Of a DNA stretch of 64,000 bases, positions 21,330-32,500 are shown in pieces. The stretch comes from Brachypterus glaber (taxonomy: Eukaryota > Arthropoda > Insecta > Coleoptera > Kateretidae): assembly GCA_958510825.1 (NCBI GenBank), contig OY294044.1, forward strand, positions 105,748,893 through 105,812,892, in the 5' to 3' direction. The position numbers and the translations under genes were made by a program. Numbering within the stretch: position 1 is the stretch's first letter; each line of letters opens with the position of its first letter. Under the pieces are notes generated by a model, which made no database searches, had not been told where the DNA came from, and saw only the letters and a program-made list of their open reading frames with translations.

Positions 21330-21366
21330 CTTCAATTTTCTTGGTTTTAGCTTGAAATGTGTCCAT
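21330..21366 (-). CDS. Candidate first exon (12 codons plus 1 base)
   Basis: On - an ATG at 21366 starts MDTFQAKTKKIE and closes on GAAG/GTAAAT. The single leftover base completes a codon with the two leading bases of the exon at 15055, giving ...KIE-D-LEVTG. If the link is right, IMP4 lies inside the first intron of this gene on the same strand. It is a short exon and the match rests on phase and sequence character only. Confidence 0.3.
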
Positions 21367-21624
21367 AATTTGCTTTAAGTATTCTTTGACTTGTAGTTAT
21401 TATTGAATAAGTTTATATTTTAATATATTTCTTTAATAAAGCCAAAATTTAACGAAAACCACACGAAAATGTTTGTTTTGACAATAAACACCAACTTTAC
21501 CACATTGGCAGCACTGTTATTTAGGGACCTAAATCAGTGTTGCCATTCCAGAAAAAAAAAATTAAGCACTTCCTTATATGGAAACGTTAACAAAATATTA
21601 AAAGTAGTTCAAATGTACCATTTA

Positions 21625-21768
21625 GGGCCACTTGCACCAATGATGATTTAACTTTATACGGGATTATCTCAGCCAAACCGAGTTTAAGTTAAAAATGCTG
21701 CGTTCTGATTGGTCGGCCGTCAATTTAATCCAAGTTTAAAGTTAAATCATCATTGGTACAAGTGGCCC
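21625..21768. mobile_element. PIF/Harbinger-like MITE, TSD TTA
   Basis: 144 bp with inverted ends GGGCCACTTGCACCAATGAT and ATCATTGGTACAAGTGGCCC, flanked by TTA at 21622-21624 and 21769-21771. The TTA duplication and GGGCC ends fit PIF/Harbinger. No coding sequence. A solo end of the same family stands near 50680-50700. Confidence 0.85.
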
Positions 21769-21771
21769 TTA

Positions 21772-22476
21772 TTTAAACAAAAAGAGAAACGACGCTAAAT
21801 CTTCTATAAAAGGATTAAATTCTTATTAAGGTCCTATAAGTTTTTTAAAACGTTATTTGCCTAGCCAAAATCGGAGCGTATTACATCTGTGCGATACGTA
21901 TCCCTGGGGATATGTATTATTCCTGTGCCACACAGAAGGAATAAAAAATACCTACATGTCCCCGGGGACATGTAACGTAGTTTATAAACTATATAAGTAT
22001 ACATGCTTATTTGGAACTATTACACTTATAAATATGTGTATTTAAGATTATTATCGAGTAATGATGAAACCCTTGATATGAGAATTGCAAAATTGTTTTT
22101 AGAATCATAAAATGTATTATTATTATTATATATTATAAATAAAACAATAATTTTCATAATAAACACATGGTGTTTAAATTTTAATGTTCATAACTTACAC
22201 ATTTACAACGTTAAATCACAGTTTCAACTTATTAATGTAGTTCTTAATATCAGAATACATGAAATTAATTCATAAATTATAAAAAATCTTAAGCTAATCT
22301 TAAAATTAATTAATAAAGGCATAGAGAGAAAATTTCCAAAAAATAACATATGTTTAATAAATAAAAATTTCAAGAGTTAAAAAATTCGCCATTTTTGGAC
22401 ATATGGTAATTATTTTCGGCTGGCACTTTCAAAGCAGCGGAACGTAGCGAGCCCCAAAAATTTAAAAAAATGAAAT
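21772..22476. other. No gene seen
   Basis: AT-rich. Contains paired words such as TACGTATCCCTGGGGATATG and ACATGTCCCCGGGGACATGT near 21895-21980, perhaps the remains of another palindromic element. Confidence 0.4.
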
Positions 22477-22797
22477 AATAGTTATTTATGGTACTAATGG
22501 GTAAAGTAAAATATTATGGGAAAATTAACCTGCGAGGCGTCAGCCAAGCAGGTTGATTTTCGAGAGGGCAATATCGGCTTACCCATGAGTGCCATACAAG
22601 GTTTTATCCAATAAATAGCTTAGGATTTCATATTTTTATTAAAAATTTTAATGACATTTACAAGAAAATAATAAGTGAGTGGGTAAAATAAATAATTATC
22701 CACTCAATAAAGTAAAAGCCACGCGGGGGTTATTACTGAGTTTATCTATTTAAAATAAAGCTGGAAATTGTCTTATTATCTGTATGTATTGGATAAA
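22477..22797 (+). mobile_element. Family M non-autonomous element, copy A
   Basis: About 320 bp shared with copies at 29568-29889, 33938-34260 (inverted) and 40755-41088. Starts AATAGTTATTTATGGTACT and ends TGTATGTATTGGATAAA, with an internal hairpin AACCTGC...GCAGGTT and the phrase CCACTCAATAAAGTAAAAGCC. No ORF. Class unknown. Confidence 0.8.
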
Positions 22798-22820
22798 GGA
22801 AATATAATTGAAAAATCTCA

Positions 22821-24504
22821 CTATGGTCTGTTTCATCAAGCAAGATAGTAAATTAAAAATCGCACAGTGAATATTTTCAAAACAGATTCGAATATTGGAC
22901 GTGCGAATATACTGCGTAGTTTACTTTATAAAATATAACTATATTCTATACACAAACATATACTATTCAAACCTTCTATAAAAATATTAGTGTACCGTAA
23001 TTAATACGTTCACTGCCAACGGCTAGTTTTGACAGCGGAGCAATGGGTATGGGCAAGGGAAAAATAGAAAGAATTGATTAATGTTGTTAGGGGCGCCAGT
23101 TACTTCAGCTTTTACTCCTTTAGGTAAGTAACAACCTAGTGTAAATACTTAAGCTTTTCAGTTTGAGAAAATATACATATAACTGTTGAATAAAATATTT
23201 TTTGTTGAAAATTAAGTCAAATTAGAGTTAATCTGATAAGATATATCAGATATGTGTTTTTTATGTTTTTTCTGAATTTTATGGAATAACATGGAATAGA
23301 GAAATTTTGGCGTGGGTTCAGTTTTTCTAGAAATTATCGTTTATTCAATAGAAATAAATGGATAATAGGGTATTTATTTATGCGAAGGATATGAATAAAT
23401 ATTAGCTAATTTTGTAGTTTTGGAGACTATTTATAATTATTAATTTGTCCAATTGAGATAAATAATAATTTAGTATTTTTTTTTGACATATTTGGGAAAT
23501 TTTCCAAAGTATGCAAAAACTTTGTTGAGCAGTATACACAAAAAAAAAATAATTTGTGGTACAGTATAAATATTTTATTATAAAATAAATATTTTGAGTA
23601 AGTTGAATTTAAATTTTGAAAATAAATATTCAAAATGGAAGATTTAGATAAAATGGAAATTAGATTTTTGACTGCAGAAATGGTAAATTATGAACTTCGT
23701 ATAAGACATTTAACAGCAAAAAATAATAGAGCATCTAGAATTAAAGTTTTAGGTAGAGCCATAGCTAGGGAAGATCCTAAAGTAAAATATGTAGATCCGA
23801 CTTTTAATTTTAACAGTGAAGTGGAAAATATTAATAGAATTTTAGATAGTATATCTTCAGAAATTGTAGAATATCATAGTGATTATAGTTTAGCTGATTT
23901 AAGAAAATTAAAAACTTATTTAGTACATGTAACAAATCGTCTGCAACGTTTTCCTGAAGTAGAAGAAAATAAAGTTAGACGTATTCAATTTTTAGAAATA
24001 ACTAAAGCAACTTGTTTAGAAATAGAAGCAGATATTTTAGATCTTTATGAAAAATCTGGTAAAAATTCAGATCTTACTCAAGTAAATAATAATATTTCAT
24101 TACATAATAGTACACAGTTTAGTCCTAATGTTTCTAGTAAAAAAGATAATGATTATTTAAAATCAGTACCAGTTTATAAATGGAATATTAATTTTGATGG
24201 AAAGTCTAATGTTTTAAATTTTATTGAGCAAGTTGAATATATGAAAATAAGTAGAAATGTTACAGACGAAATGTTATTTAAATCCGCATATGACTTATTT
24301 AAAGAACCAGCATTGTCATGGTTTCTCTCAATTAAAGATAATTTAAATTCGTGGTCTCAAATAATTCAAGCATTAAAAAAAGATTTTCTTCCAGCTAACA
24401 TAGATGATAGAACATGGGATGATATCCGTTCTAGATATCAAAATCCCGATGAATCTATCGCAATTTTTATAATTTACTATCTTGCTTGATGAAACAGACC
24501 ATAG
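22821..24504 (+). mobile_element. TIR element carrying a retroelement gag ORF
   Basis: Perfect 35-bp inverted ends begin CTATGGTCTGTTTCATCAAG (22821-22855 and 24470-24504). The left end continues for about 165 bp in a sequence also found at 53160-53330, and the right-end sequence recurs at 62265-62336, so this is a dispersed TIR family and the 1.5-kb interior is specific to this copy. That interior encodes a gag-like protein. No transposase, no LTRs and no clear target duplication were seen. Alternatively two MITE fragments flank a gag remnant by chance. Confidence 0.65.
23635..24489 (+). CDS. Gypsy-type Gag-like protein, truncated, 284 aa
   Basis: Open frame from ATG 23635. The N-terminal part is a charged helical region. 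From about residue 178 there is a retrotransposon Gag capsid domain: VPVYKWNINFDGKS, then FIEQVEYMKISRN, FKEPALSWFLSIKDNLNSW and SRYQNPDESIAIF. The domain normally continues after this point, but here the last codons (IIYYLA) are encoded by the right terminal inverted repeat and end in TGA, so the protein is cut in mid-domain. No zinc knuckle, protease or RT follows. The frame is otherwise free of stops, suggesting either recent origin or retention. Confidence 0.75.
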   Translation: MEDLDKMEIRFLTAEMVNYELRIRHLTAKNNRASRIKVLGRAIAREDPKVKYVDPTFNFNSEVENINRILDSISSEIVEYHSDYSLADLRKLKTYLVHVTNRLQRFPEVEENKVRRIQFLEITKATCLEIEADILDLYEKSGKNSDLTQVNNNISLHNSTQFSPNVSSKKDNDYLKSVPVYKWNINFDGKSNVLNFIEQVEYMKISRNVTDEMLFKSAYDLFKEPALSWFLSIKDNLNSWSQIIQALKKDFLPANIDDRTWDDIRSRYQNPDESIAIFIIYYLA

Positions 24505-24760
24505 GTGCGGGAACAATCCACTTTTCGCCCTAATTATAGGTATGGAAAGGCTTATTTCCAGCATATATCAATGTGTTTTTGAAGGTATTTTATGATGATC
24601 GTGCAACATTTTTTTTATCACTTAATTGCTAAAATAGTTTTTAAAAAAATGTTTGGTTTAAAACCTGCAAAAGGCTCAAATATTTTCGAAAAATTTCTTA
24701 GTTTTTTAAAAAACTGTTAAGTTATTAAATATCTCTAGAAACACCGTGATATTTTACAAA

Positions 24761-24880
24761 AAGTCCTCTATGCCTTTTTAAAAAATATCATTTTTTTAAA
24801 TAAATAAAAATTTTGAACAACTAATCACTATCTAATTCATTGCTGGAGTATTCTTCGATTAAATAAATGAACGTACAAGT
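24761..24880 (-). pseudogene. Duplicated 3' end of DCAF15
   Basis: Nearly the same sequence as 29096-29195: CCTCTATGCC, AAATATCATTTTTTTAAATAAATAAAAATTT, then the end of the coding region (complement of ...IEEYSSNELDSD and the stop) with few changes. It diverges upstream of TTTAATCGAAG. A non-functional scrap separated from the gene by about 4 kb of mobile elements. Confidence 0.7.
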
Positions 24881-24954
24881 GGATGAAGGTGTTATGTAAC
24901 ATTTTTTTTTTAATTTTCAGTGGACAAAGGAGTATGAGACCATTATATGTAGGG

Positions 24955-25065
24955 TTGCCAACCGTCCTTTATTTCAAGGACAGTCCTTTATTTTCTACTT
25001 CTGTCCTTTGTCCTTTATAAAACCCTTAAAGGATACTAAATGTCCTTTAAATTTATTAATCTTAA
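24955..25065 (+). mobile_element. hAT-like element end with TCCTTTAT words
   Basis: AGGGTTGCCAACCGTCC followed by five or more copies of GTCCTTTAT-like words. Inverse ends of the same type (GAACCCTAAT, GATAACCCTAAT preceded by GTCCTTTATTT) stand at about 27987-28030 and 28950-28990. The partner of this end was not established. Confidence 0.5.
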
Positions 25066-25229
25066 AAAATGCGAGATTTATTTATAATAATTTATTGTAG
25101 GTCCACATGTCACAATTGTATTTAAAGTTCAAACGTAAAAAGGACACCTAATAATTATTATAATTAATAATAAAGCTTTTATGTTTTGATTTCAGTCAAA
25201 TTGTGAAATTTTATTTTCGCATAACTGCC

Positions 25230-26549
25230 TTAAACCGAGGGGTCCCGCAATAATGAAGGAGACGACGCACTTGGCCAGGAAGTCTGGGAAGTTTTTGAGA
25301 AGTCTCAGGAAGTCTAGGAAGTCACTAGGAAATCTCAGAAAGTCCGGGAAGTCTTTGAGAAGTCGCAGGAAGTCTCAGGAAGTCTGGGAAGTCTTTAGTC
25401 GTTATTTTAATAAAAATACTTGGAAAACACGGTGTAATTTACCCCCTTCACACGCGCCGTGTAAGTGGCGTGGTTTTCGGCATATCGGCAGCACACTTCA
25501 TTTTGTCTATTTCGCGAGAAACTGATCGATTTTTAAAAATTAAGGTGAAATCGTAAAAAGCATGCAATTTTCGGTTCAATATAAATTTATTTAAATATTA
25601 GAATGGAGTTTCTTTTTATTTTAGTTGTACATGTGTTTTTTGTACTTTTTATCGGAATTTTATACTTATTTGTATATTATCGTGGCGTAACGTATATAGC
25701 ATTTGCCACGATATTACAAAAGCTATGATATATGGCATAACAGTTATGTTTTTGTTTATACCGAGGTTTATACTTTATACTAAACTATAAATATAAATAA
25801 TTAAACTTTTAAATAAATAGGAGATATAGTTTTATTACACAAAAAAATAAATGTCTGCCCAAGTTTCTACCATAAATTACGCAAAATTTGGCCAGAGGTA
25901 ACCTCTTCCTACCTCGTAACGCAGTTTCTTATAATTTCTCCTATAAACCTAAATAAACCGATTGTTTCATGTTTTTACTTAGTCACCTCGGGCAAAAGCG
26001 GGCATAAATTCAGCACTGCAGTGCATTGATAAGAAGCAGCTGCAAGACGGCTGACCCCACTCCACAAGAACGCAACGCTAGTAAATCTATGATAAAAGTT
26101 AAAAAAGATGACAAAAGATGAATAATAATAGCTCGCAATTGCCCGTGCACTGTAAATCATTATCCGTGATAATAATTATGATAATTATAATTATTATTAT
26201 TAAATTAGGTCCGAAAACTAACTTTAACAATAAATCCCTGAATAAAAAATTCGGGGGCTAAATTTAAAAATCACGCATGCGTAGAATTGCAAAAAGTTGT
26301 TAGAAGTCTTTAGGAAGTCACTATAAATCTTTGGGAAGTCGGAGGAAGTCTCAGGAAATCTCAGGAAGTCGTAAGAAGTCTTAGGAAATCTCACGAAGTC
26401 GTAAGAAGTTTTAGGAAACCTTTGAGAAGTCCGGGAAGTTTTTGAAAATTATAGGAAGTCTTAGGAAATCTTTCGAAATATTGCAAAAGACTTCCGATTT
26501 TAAAGGAGACGACCCACCCAAAACCTATTGCGGCACCCCTCGCCTTAAA
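25230..26549. mobile_element. TIR element filled with GGAAGTCT words
   Basis: Ends TTAAACCGAGGGGTCCCGCA (25230) and inverse TGCGGCACCCCTCGCCTTAAA (26529-26549). Arrays of AGGAAGTCT/GAGAAGTCT with 10-12 bp spacing occupy 25276-25397 and 26300-26480, both in + orientation. The middle is AT-rich without a supported gene. No transposase. Confidence 0.6.
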
Positions 26550-27502
26550 CCTTAAAAATTATAAAAATAATCTTTTTAAAAACATTTCTATTATATAGAA
26601 AGAGTAAAGATATCATTGTGAAATTCTGTAGGTATGTTTATTTGTATTCAAAGAATACAAATAAAATTTCTTTAGATTTTTAAAGTGCCATTTTCTGGTC
26701 ATATTTTTTTTAGAAAACGTCATAAAAGGTTGGTCGTCATGATTCCGGCTGTTTGGATCGACTGAAAAAAAAACGAGTTATTATTCAGTATTGAAGTCGC
26801 TATATCCCCATCTAAAAAAATTTGTTAGGCTAAAACATAAGAAAATGGCGGACGTTTTTGTATAAAAATATTTGATATAGAGACTTTGTACAAAATTGTG
26901 CCTCTCTGTATGGAATGACCCATATTTCCAAAATGCGTGCCCGGTAAACATACCTCGGCACGCGTCAAGTCAAGTAATTAGCACAATAAGCGACGGTTTA
27001 CGCGTCTTATTGCTTCGATATCGTGGCCGGTATAAAAAATATGCAACATTCTAAATGTAAACAGCAATTGCCCAAAGCAAAGGGCGACTATTTATTCGTG
27101 GAAATTACACACAAACTCGAATCAGCCTATAGAGATTCGTTACGAGGATTTAACAGGTGCACCTACACACATCACTTCACATATTTTCTAAGGTAACGAA
27201 TTTAATACAGTCAACCCTTAACATCACTTGAGCCGTCTGGATAGACTTAAATACTGAATAATATTCCGTTTTGTTTTTTTTTTCAGTCGATCCAAACGGC
27301 CGAAATCATGGCGACCACCGTTTTTTGATGTTTTTTGCAAAAAAAATGTATGGCCAGAAAATGGCATTTTAAAAATCTAAAGAAATTGTATTTGTATTCT
27401 TTGAATATAAGTAAACATACCTACAAAATTTCACAATGATATCTTTTTTCTTTCTATATAAAAAAAAGGTTTAAAAAAAGATTATTTTTATAATTTCTAA
27501 GG
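26550..27502. mobile_element. Fold-back element with long arms
   Basis: CCTTAAAAATTATAAAAATA at 26550 pairs with TATTTTTATAATTTCTAAGG ending 27502. Arms of about 230-270 bp include ATATCATTGTGAAATT, TGCCATTTTCTGG and GGTCGTCATGATT with their inverses. The unique centre at about 26820-27240 has no ORF. Confidence 0.75.
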
Positions 27503-27674
27503 TGCTCTACCCACCGGTGTCGGCCACATCGCTATCAGTCTCGCATACAAAGCTGTGGAAGAAGTAGTATGTTTTTTTTTGCCTTTTTTACGATATTCTG
27601 CAATGTTATTAATTTAATATAAAAAAATAAAAAAAAAAAACAAAGTAGTAGATTCGTTTTTTTTTAGATACCTA

Positions 27675-27985
27675 CAGTGTGTCCCCGGATCGACTTGATA
27701 ATACTATAAAATGACCATTTTTTTTTTTAATTAAGAAAAACTTATTTGGGACTTTGCCCTGCTTGCGTAAAAACTAATTTTTGTTGAAATAATTTTTTTA
27801 AAAATTGTAGGTGGCGCCAGATATGAGTGAAAACCTAAAAAATTTTCAGGTAAACTTACCTTTCCGTAACAGATACAAAAAAAAAGTATTCTCAAGTCGA
27901 TCCGGGGACACACTATAGTGTGTCCGGGGACAAACTATAGTGTGTCACATATATTTCCGGGGACACACTATAGTGTGTCCCATAT
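27675..27985. mobile_element. MITE with GTGTGTCC ends and a tandem tail
   Basis: Ends CAGTGTGTCCCCGGATCGAC (27675) and inverse GTCGATCCGGGGACACACTA (to 27915). The right end is then repeated as palindromes GGGGACACACTATAGTGTGTCC over 27916-27985, as if the terminus had been inserted into itself at TA sites. Confidence 0.7.
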
Positions 27986-28032
27986 ATATATGTGTCCTTT
28001 ATTTCATGATTCAGAGTTGGGAACCCTAATTA

Positions 28033-28899
28033 CACTGCCGCACATTAAATTCCGGACACCTAAAAAATTGACATTTTCTAAATTCAATGTTTCTTACCCC
28101 GCCTTCTAGGACTTGCATGGTACGCCACTGCAACTGTTTATCAAATTATTAAAGTCTTATTGCCGCAATTTTAATGGATATTTTCTTTTTTATTTTTTTC
28201 CTTCTGGTTTAGGAGATATCTGGATTTTTCTGAAAGTTGTCATTTTTTCATTCAACTCAAAAAGTACTAAATATTTGAAGCTCATGTATTTTACTTCTTC
28301 TTCTACAATTTCGTCATCCCGGGGCAACTTTTTATTGCCGTCTGACGGAGGCTTAACGGTGATTTCGCAGAACTGCCGCCGGACGGAGTGACCTTATTTT
28401 TTCTTCTACTCAAGTTTTTAAAACCCAATTTATGTTTTTGATAAACTTGATTAGAAGAAAAACTTAACTCCGTTAAGCTTCAAATTTAAAGCACAGCATC
28501 AATCAAATTCATGTAGTACTTTTCAAGTTCACTGAAAAAATGAAAACTTCCAGGAAAATCCTGATATCTCCTAAACCAGAAGTAAATATGTAAAAAAATA
28601 AAAAAGAAAATATTCATTAAAACTGCGGCAATAAGAAAGACTTTAATAATTTGATAAACAGTTGCAGTGGCGTACCATGCAAGTCCTAGAAGATGGGGTA
28701 AAAAACATAGTTGTACATTATTTCTTGCTGTTAATACGAAAAAAAAAAATAATCATTCTTAAAACAAACAAAAGTAGACAATGTTTAAGCTTCAAAACAA
28801 AAAAAAAAGAATCAGTCAAATCCATTAATTAGTTTTCGAAATATTTGAATTTAAAAAATGTCAATTTTTTAGGTGTCCGGAATTTAATGTGCGGCTAGG
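28033..28899. mobile_element. Fold-back element with CCGCACATTAAATTCC ends
   Basis: TA at 28031-28032 and 28900-28901 flank CACTGCCGCACATTAAATT and the inverse of CCTAGCCGCACATTAAATT. Arms extend 200 bp or more (GGACTTGCATGGTACGCCAC, TAGGAGATATC with inverses). TA duplication and end sequence fit Tc1/mariner relatives. No transposase. Confidence 0.8.
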
Positions 28900-28989
28900 T
28901 ATAAAAAAATTAAAAAAGAAACCGAAGTAGTGGTTTCGTTTTTTTTTAGATGTCCTTTATTTTCATGATTCAGAGTTGATAACCCTAAT

Positions 28990-29095
28990 GATATGATATA
29001 ACACCTTCATCAACTTTCCGCTTCAAATATTCTGTACAAGTATAGCAATCTGAACTTGCCCAAGAAAAATTTAATAATAACTATTCAGGTAGTCT
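28990..29095 (-). repeat. Partial duplication of DCAF15 exon 7
   Basis: GAACTTGCCCAAGAAAAATTTAATAATAA at about 29051-29080 repeats GGACTTGCCCGAGAAAAATTTCATAATAA at 29217-29246 inside exon 7, in the same orientation. It lies just downstream of the gene's stop codon. Confidence 0.6.
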
Positions 29096-29146
29096 CTATG
29101 CCTTTTTGAAATATCATTTTTTTAAATAAATAAAAATTTAGAACAA

Positions 29147-29536
29147 CTAATCACTATCTAGTTCATTGCTGGAGTATTCTTCAATTAAATAAATATGCTG
29201 CCCGAGTATGGCGATTTGGACTTGCCCGAGAAAAATTTCATAATAATTATCATAACTTTTCAGAGTAGATTTTGAAACATTTGGATTACTGTCCATCACA
29301 TGGACAGATTTCGTGTGAATTTTGGGAAAAGGAACGTCCAATTTCGGGTTTTCCTTGTATTCCTTGCTGGGAAAAAGTTTTGCCGAATCGGTTATTTCGA
29401 AGGTGTCGTTCGAAATGCTCCAAACGAACTGAAAACTTGCGGTGTAGTTTTCCGGTTTTCGAATTTTCTCGACCTTTCTCAGAGCACCGATTTTGATCAC
29501 AGCTTGGCACATTATATGACCATTCAATGGGCATAC
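29147..29536 (-). CDS. DCAF15: DCAF15 exon 7
   Basis: Acceptor TTGTTATAG, phase 0, VCPLNGHIMCQAVIKIGAL, then FQFVWSISNDTFEI and a C-terminus ending SSNELDSD before TAG. The end extends past the vertebrate terminus and is less conserved. Confidence 0.9.
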   Translation of the reverse strand, partial: VCPLNGHIMCQAVIKIGALRKVEKIRKPENYTASFQFVWSISNDTFEITDSAKLFPSKEYKENPKLDVPFPKIHTKSVHVMDSNPNVSKSTLKSYDNYYEIFLGQVQIAILGQHIYLIEEYSSNELDSD

Positions 29537-32500
29537 CTATAACAAATTAAGGCAAGTCATTAATAATAATAGTTATTTATGTTACTAGTAGGTAAAGTAA
29601 GATATTGCCCATGAGAAAATTAACCTGCAAGGTGTCAGCCAAGCAGGTTAATTTTCGAGAGGGCAATATCGGTTTACTCATGAGTGCCATACAAGGTTTT
29701 ATCCAATAAATATTTTTATCAAAAATTTTAATGACATTTACAAGAAAATAATTTGACAAGTGACAGTTGAGTGGGTAAAATAAATAATTATCCACTCAAT
29801 AAAGTAAAAGCCACGCGGGGGTTATTATTGAGTTTATCTATTTAAAATAAAGCTGGTAATTGTCTCATTATCTGTATGTATTGGATAAAGCATTTTTTTA
29901 CATCGGCACTTAGTGTTACTAAGAGTGCCGATGTATTGAAATCTTCGCCGAAAAGTCAAAATCTTTGATCACGTTTTTTTCACATTTCTCGACGTTTTAG
30001 ACCATTCTGAGTCGAAATCAGTAAAAAAAAATTTGCGTCCGTCTGTCTGTCTGTAAACACTCTAACTCCATTTCTACATGAGATATCGACTTTCGGTTTT
30101 TTGCATGTTGTTTCTTATCGTATTCCGAAGAGCTGATTAGATTTTGGGGGTAATCGATTGGGAGTAAGGGGCTAAAAATAGGGTAAAACTCCTATTTTTA
30201 GCGTTTTTTGGTTATAATTAACGCAATTATTATTGTATTTGGTTAATTTAGAACTTATATAAAAGATAATTTTAAATTGGTCAAAAAATGTTATAAACAA
30301 CGTTTTCCTAAAACGCATTGTTTTCGAGATATTGGCGTTTAAAGCAGTAAAAGGTTTTTTTTAGCATATCTCACATATTTATAACCCGATATCAAAAAAT
30401 TATATTTTAAATAAAAGCTCTTTTTAAGCCCTATAAAAAATGTTATATACAGTTTTTTGCTAGAATATAATGTTTTAAAGATACAGAATTTAAAATCAAA
30501 CAAAACACCTAGTTTGAAATTTGCAAACTAGATGGCTCTAGTGTACAATAGTGCCGATGTTTTGACAGGGTGCTTGCAACGTTTCATCTTTTTTATTAGG
30601 GAATCAAATAATTAATTATTACTTGCTGTGGAACATTAGATCTAGTACAACATATGGTCCAAAAGCAAATGGTCATTCATTTCTGTCAAGTGAAGGACGC
30701 CTTACAATAAAATACATGTGGGGTTGTGAGGCAACATAGTGCCCCAACGCCTTGGTCAAGCCCATGAACGTAGAGAATAAGGACTGGTAACTTGTAGTTC
30801 GATTTGGTTACGTATTAACCAAAAAGCGCTGGTATCTACGAGCGAGATTTGAAGCCTTCTATATCCTAATTTTAATATTTAAATGGTGACAGTCCAAACC
30901 AAAAATTTGTTTTAAAATAATTAATTAGGTATTTTAAGTCAGTAAAACTATTTTTAAGTGTACCTTTTAGGTATAATTAAAATATTCTTTAAAGCTTAGC
31001 CTTTAAATCGTTTAAAATCAGCGTAAATAATATATTTTTAACATTTTCGTCTTGACGTAATGTACTTTAGTATAAACAGCTAATTTTTCGTAATTTCCTT
31101 GGTTGAGTGACGTTTATTTTTAGTTGTGTTTTTATTTATCCTTTATACATTTATTCATTTTTGCCTTTTTCCATTTACAAGAGAACATCTTCTTTGGTTA
31201 TTCTAAGGCAAGTCTCTAAATCTTTATATATGGCACATCAAAAACTGTGTTCGGTTATCGCTAATTATTATTAATTATTATTTACACCAATTAATTAGTT
31301 ATTATTGGACTTTCTAATTCGGCAAAACGCAACTTTAATTATTGACTATCTCTGTCGCGCATATATTTGGCTCTTTCTTGTCTTTCCGCACCCGGAAACT
31401 CAAGAGGACAATTAGTACTGATATACTCATGAAACGGGTAGTATGCCGTCGCTTCGCTTATATTAAACGCCGTATGTGTTTAACCACGCTTTCGCCATTA
31501 TACCGCTTTATGTGCCTTTTGGATTTATTGCATAATACAGAGGGCCCTCATCACCAATGCAATTAATAGAAGATCTACCGACGATGGATTGACACAAGGT
31601 AGGAAAGAGACATTCGTTTTATTATATTCATTTTCGCCGTTTTTGCCCTTGCCGTACTCTCCCAAGCCACCAAAGATACTTGAACCACCAAAGCCCATGG
31701 AGCTACTCAGATTCTGAGTAGTTATAAAAGTCACACCCTACATTTTGGTCCTTCGAGCCTCGATTCTGATGATTTTATTTTGAATTCTTAAGTAGTATAT
31801 TTTCTTGTGTCCATAACCATAAATACATTGAATGATACCAAACATAGGTAAACTATAGTAAAAACATTGTTATCACAAAATACTAAAAGTAATCACATAA
31901 TACTGATAAAAGCATTATACTTTAGTAGCAGCTTATAAAATATTTTGACGTTTATTTCTAACATAAACAAATCTTAAAGTTATGCACTTTTCCTCTGAGT
32001 GAAACATACTATTTTTTCTTCAAGCATCCTATATATTTTTTTTAAATATTAATTTTTGAATTTAATTTATTCAGTAATAAAGTATGTTTTTTTTATTAAA
32101 ATAAGCCAATAAAACCCTTTCGAAATAAACTTAAACCTTCCTTAGTTCATTTTAATTTTTTTCGTAGGCTAAATCGTACACATTTGCAATTTCGGAGAGA
32201 TTTGTAGGTGTATAAACCATATATTCTTCTTCAATCATTTTTAACAAATTTCACACAAGGTTTTTGCACAGAATCTCGAGTCAACCACCTGTTTACATAA
32301 TAAACGAACAAGTTTGAAGTATGGCTGTCATCAAAGTCAAAGAGTGCTGCCGCCAGTGGTGGTTTTGCTAACTAACTTTTTTTACGGCGTACAACAATGA
32401 ACTTATTTATTTACTGTAAAAAATAGATCACTTCTAACTAGTGTGTTCAGTTATAAAATATGAACATTTTAGTACGCTTGAAGAAAATTACTTTTTCTTG

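Noticed and set aside
25253..25525. 90-codon ORF rich in Arg/Ser/Gly
   Set aside because: Translation of the GGAAGTCT word array, not a gene.
29272..29542. 74-82 codon ORFs on both strands
   Set aside because: Shadows of DCAF15 exon 7, whose frame is fixed by homology and splice phase.
31342..31734. Opposing ORFs of 69-74 codons in a GC-richer block
   Set aside because: No recognisable domain and no splice borders; possibly an old mobile-element piece but unsupported.
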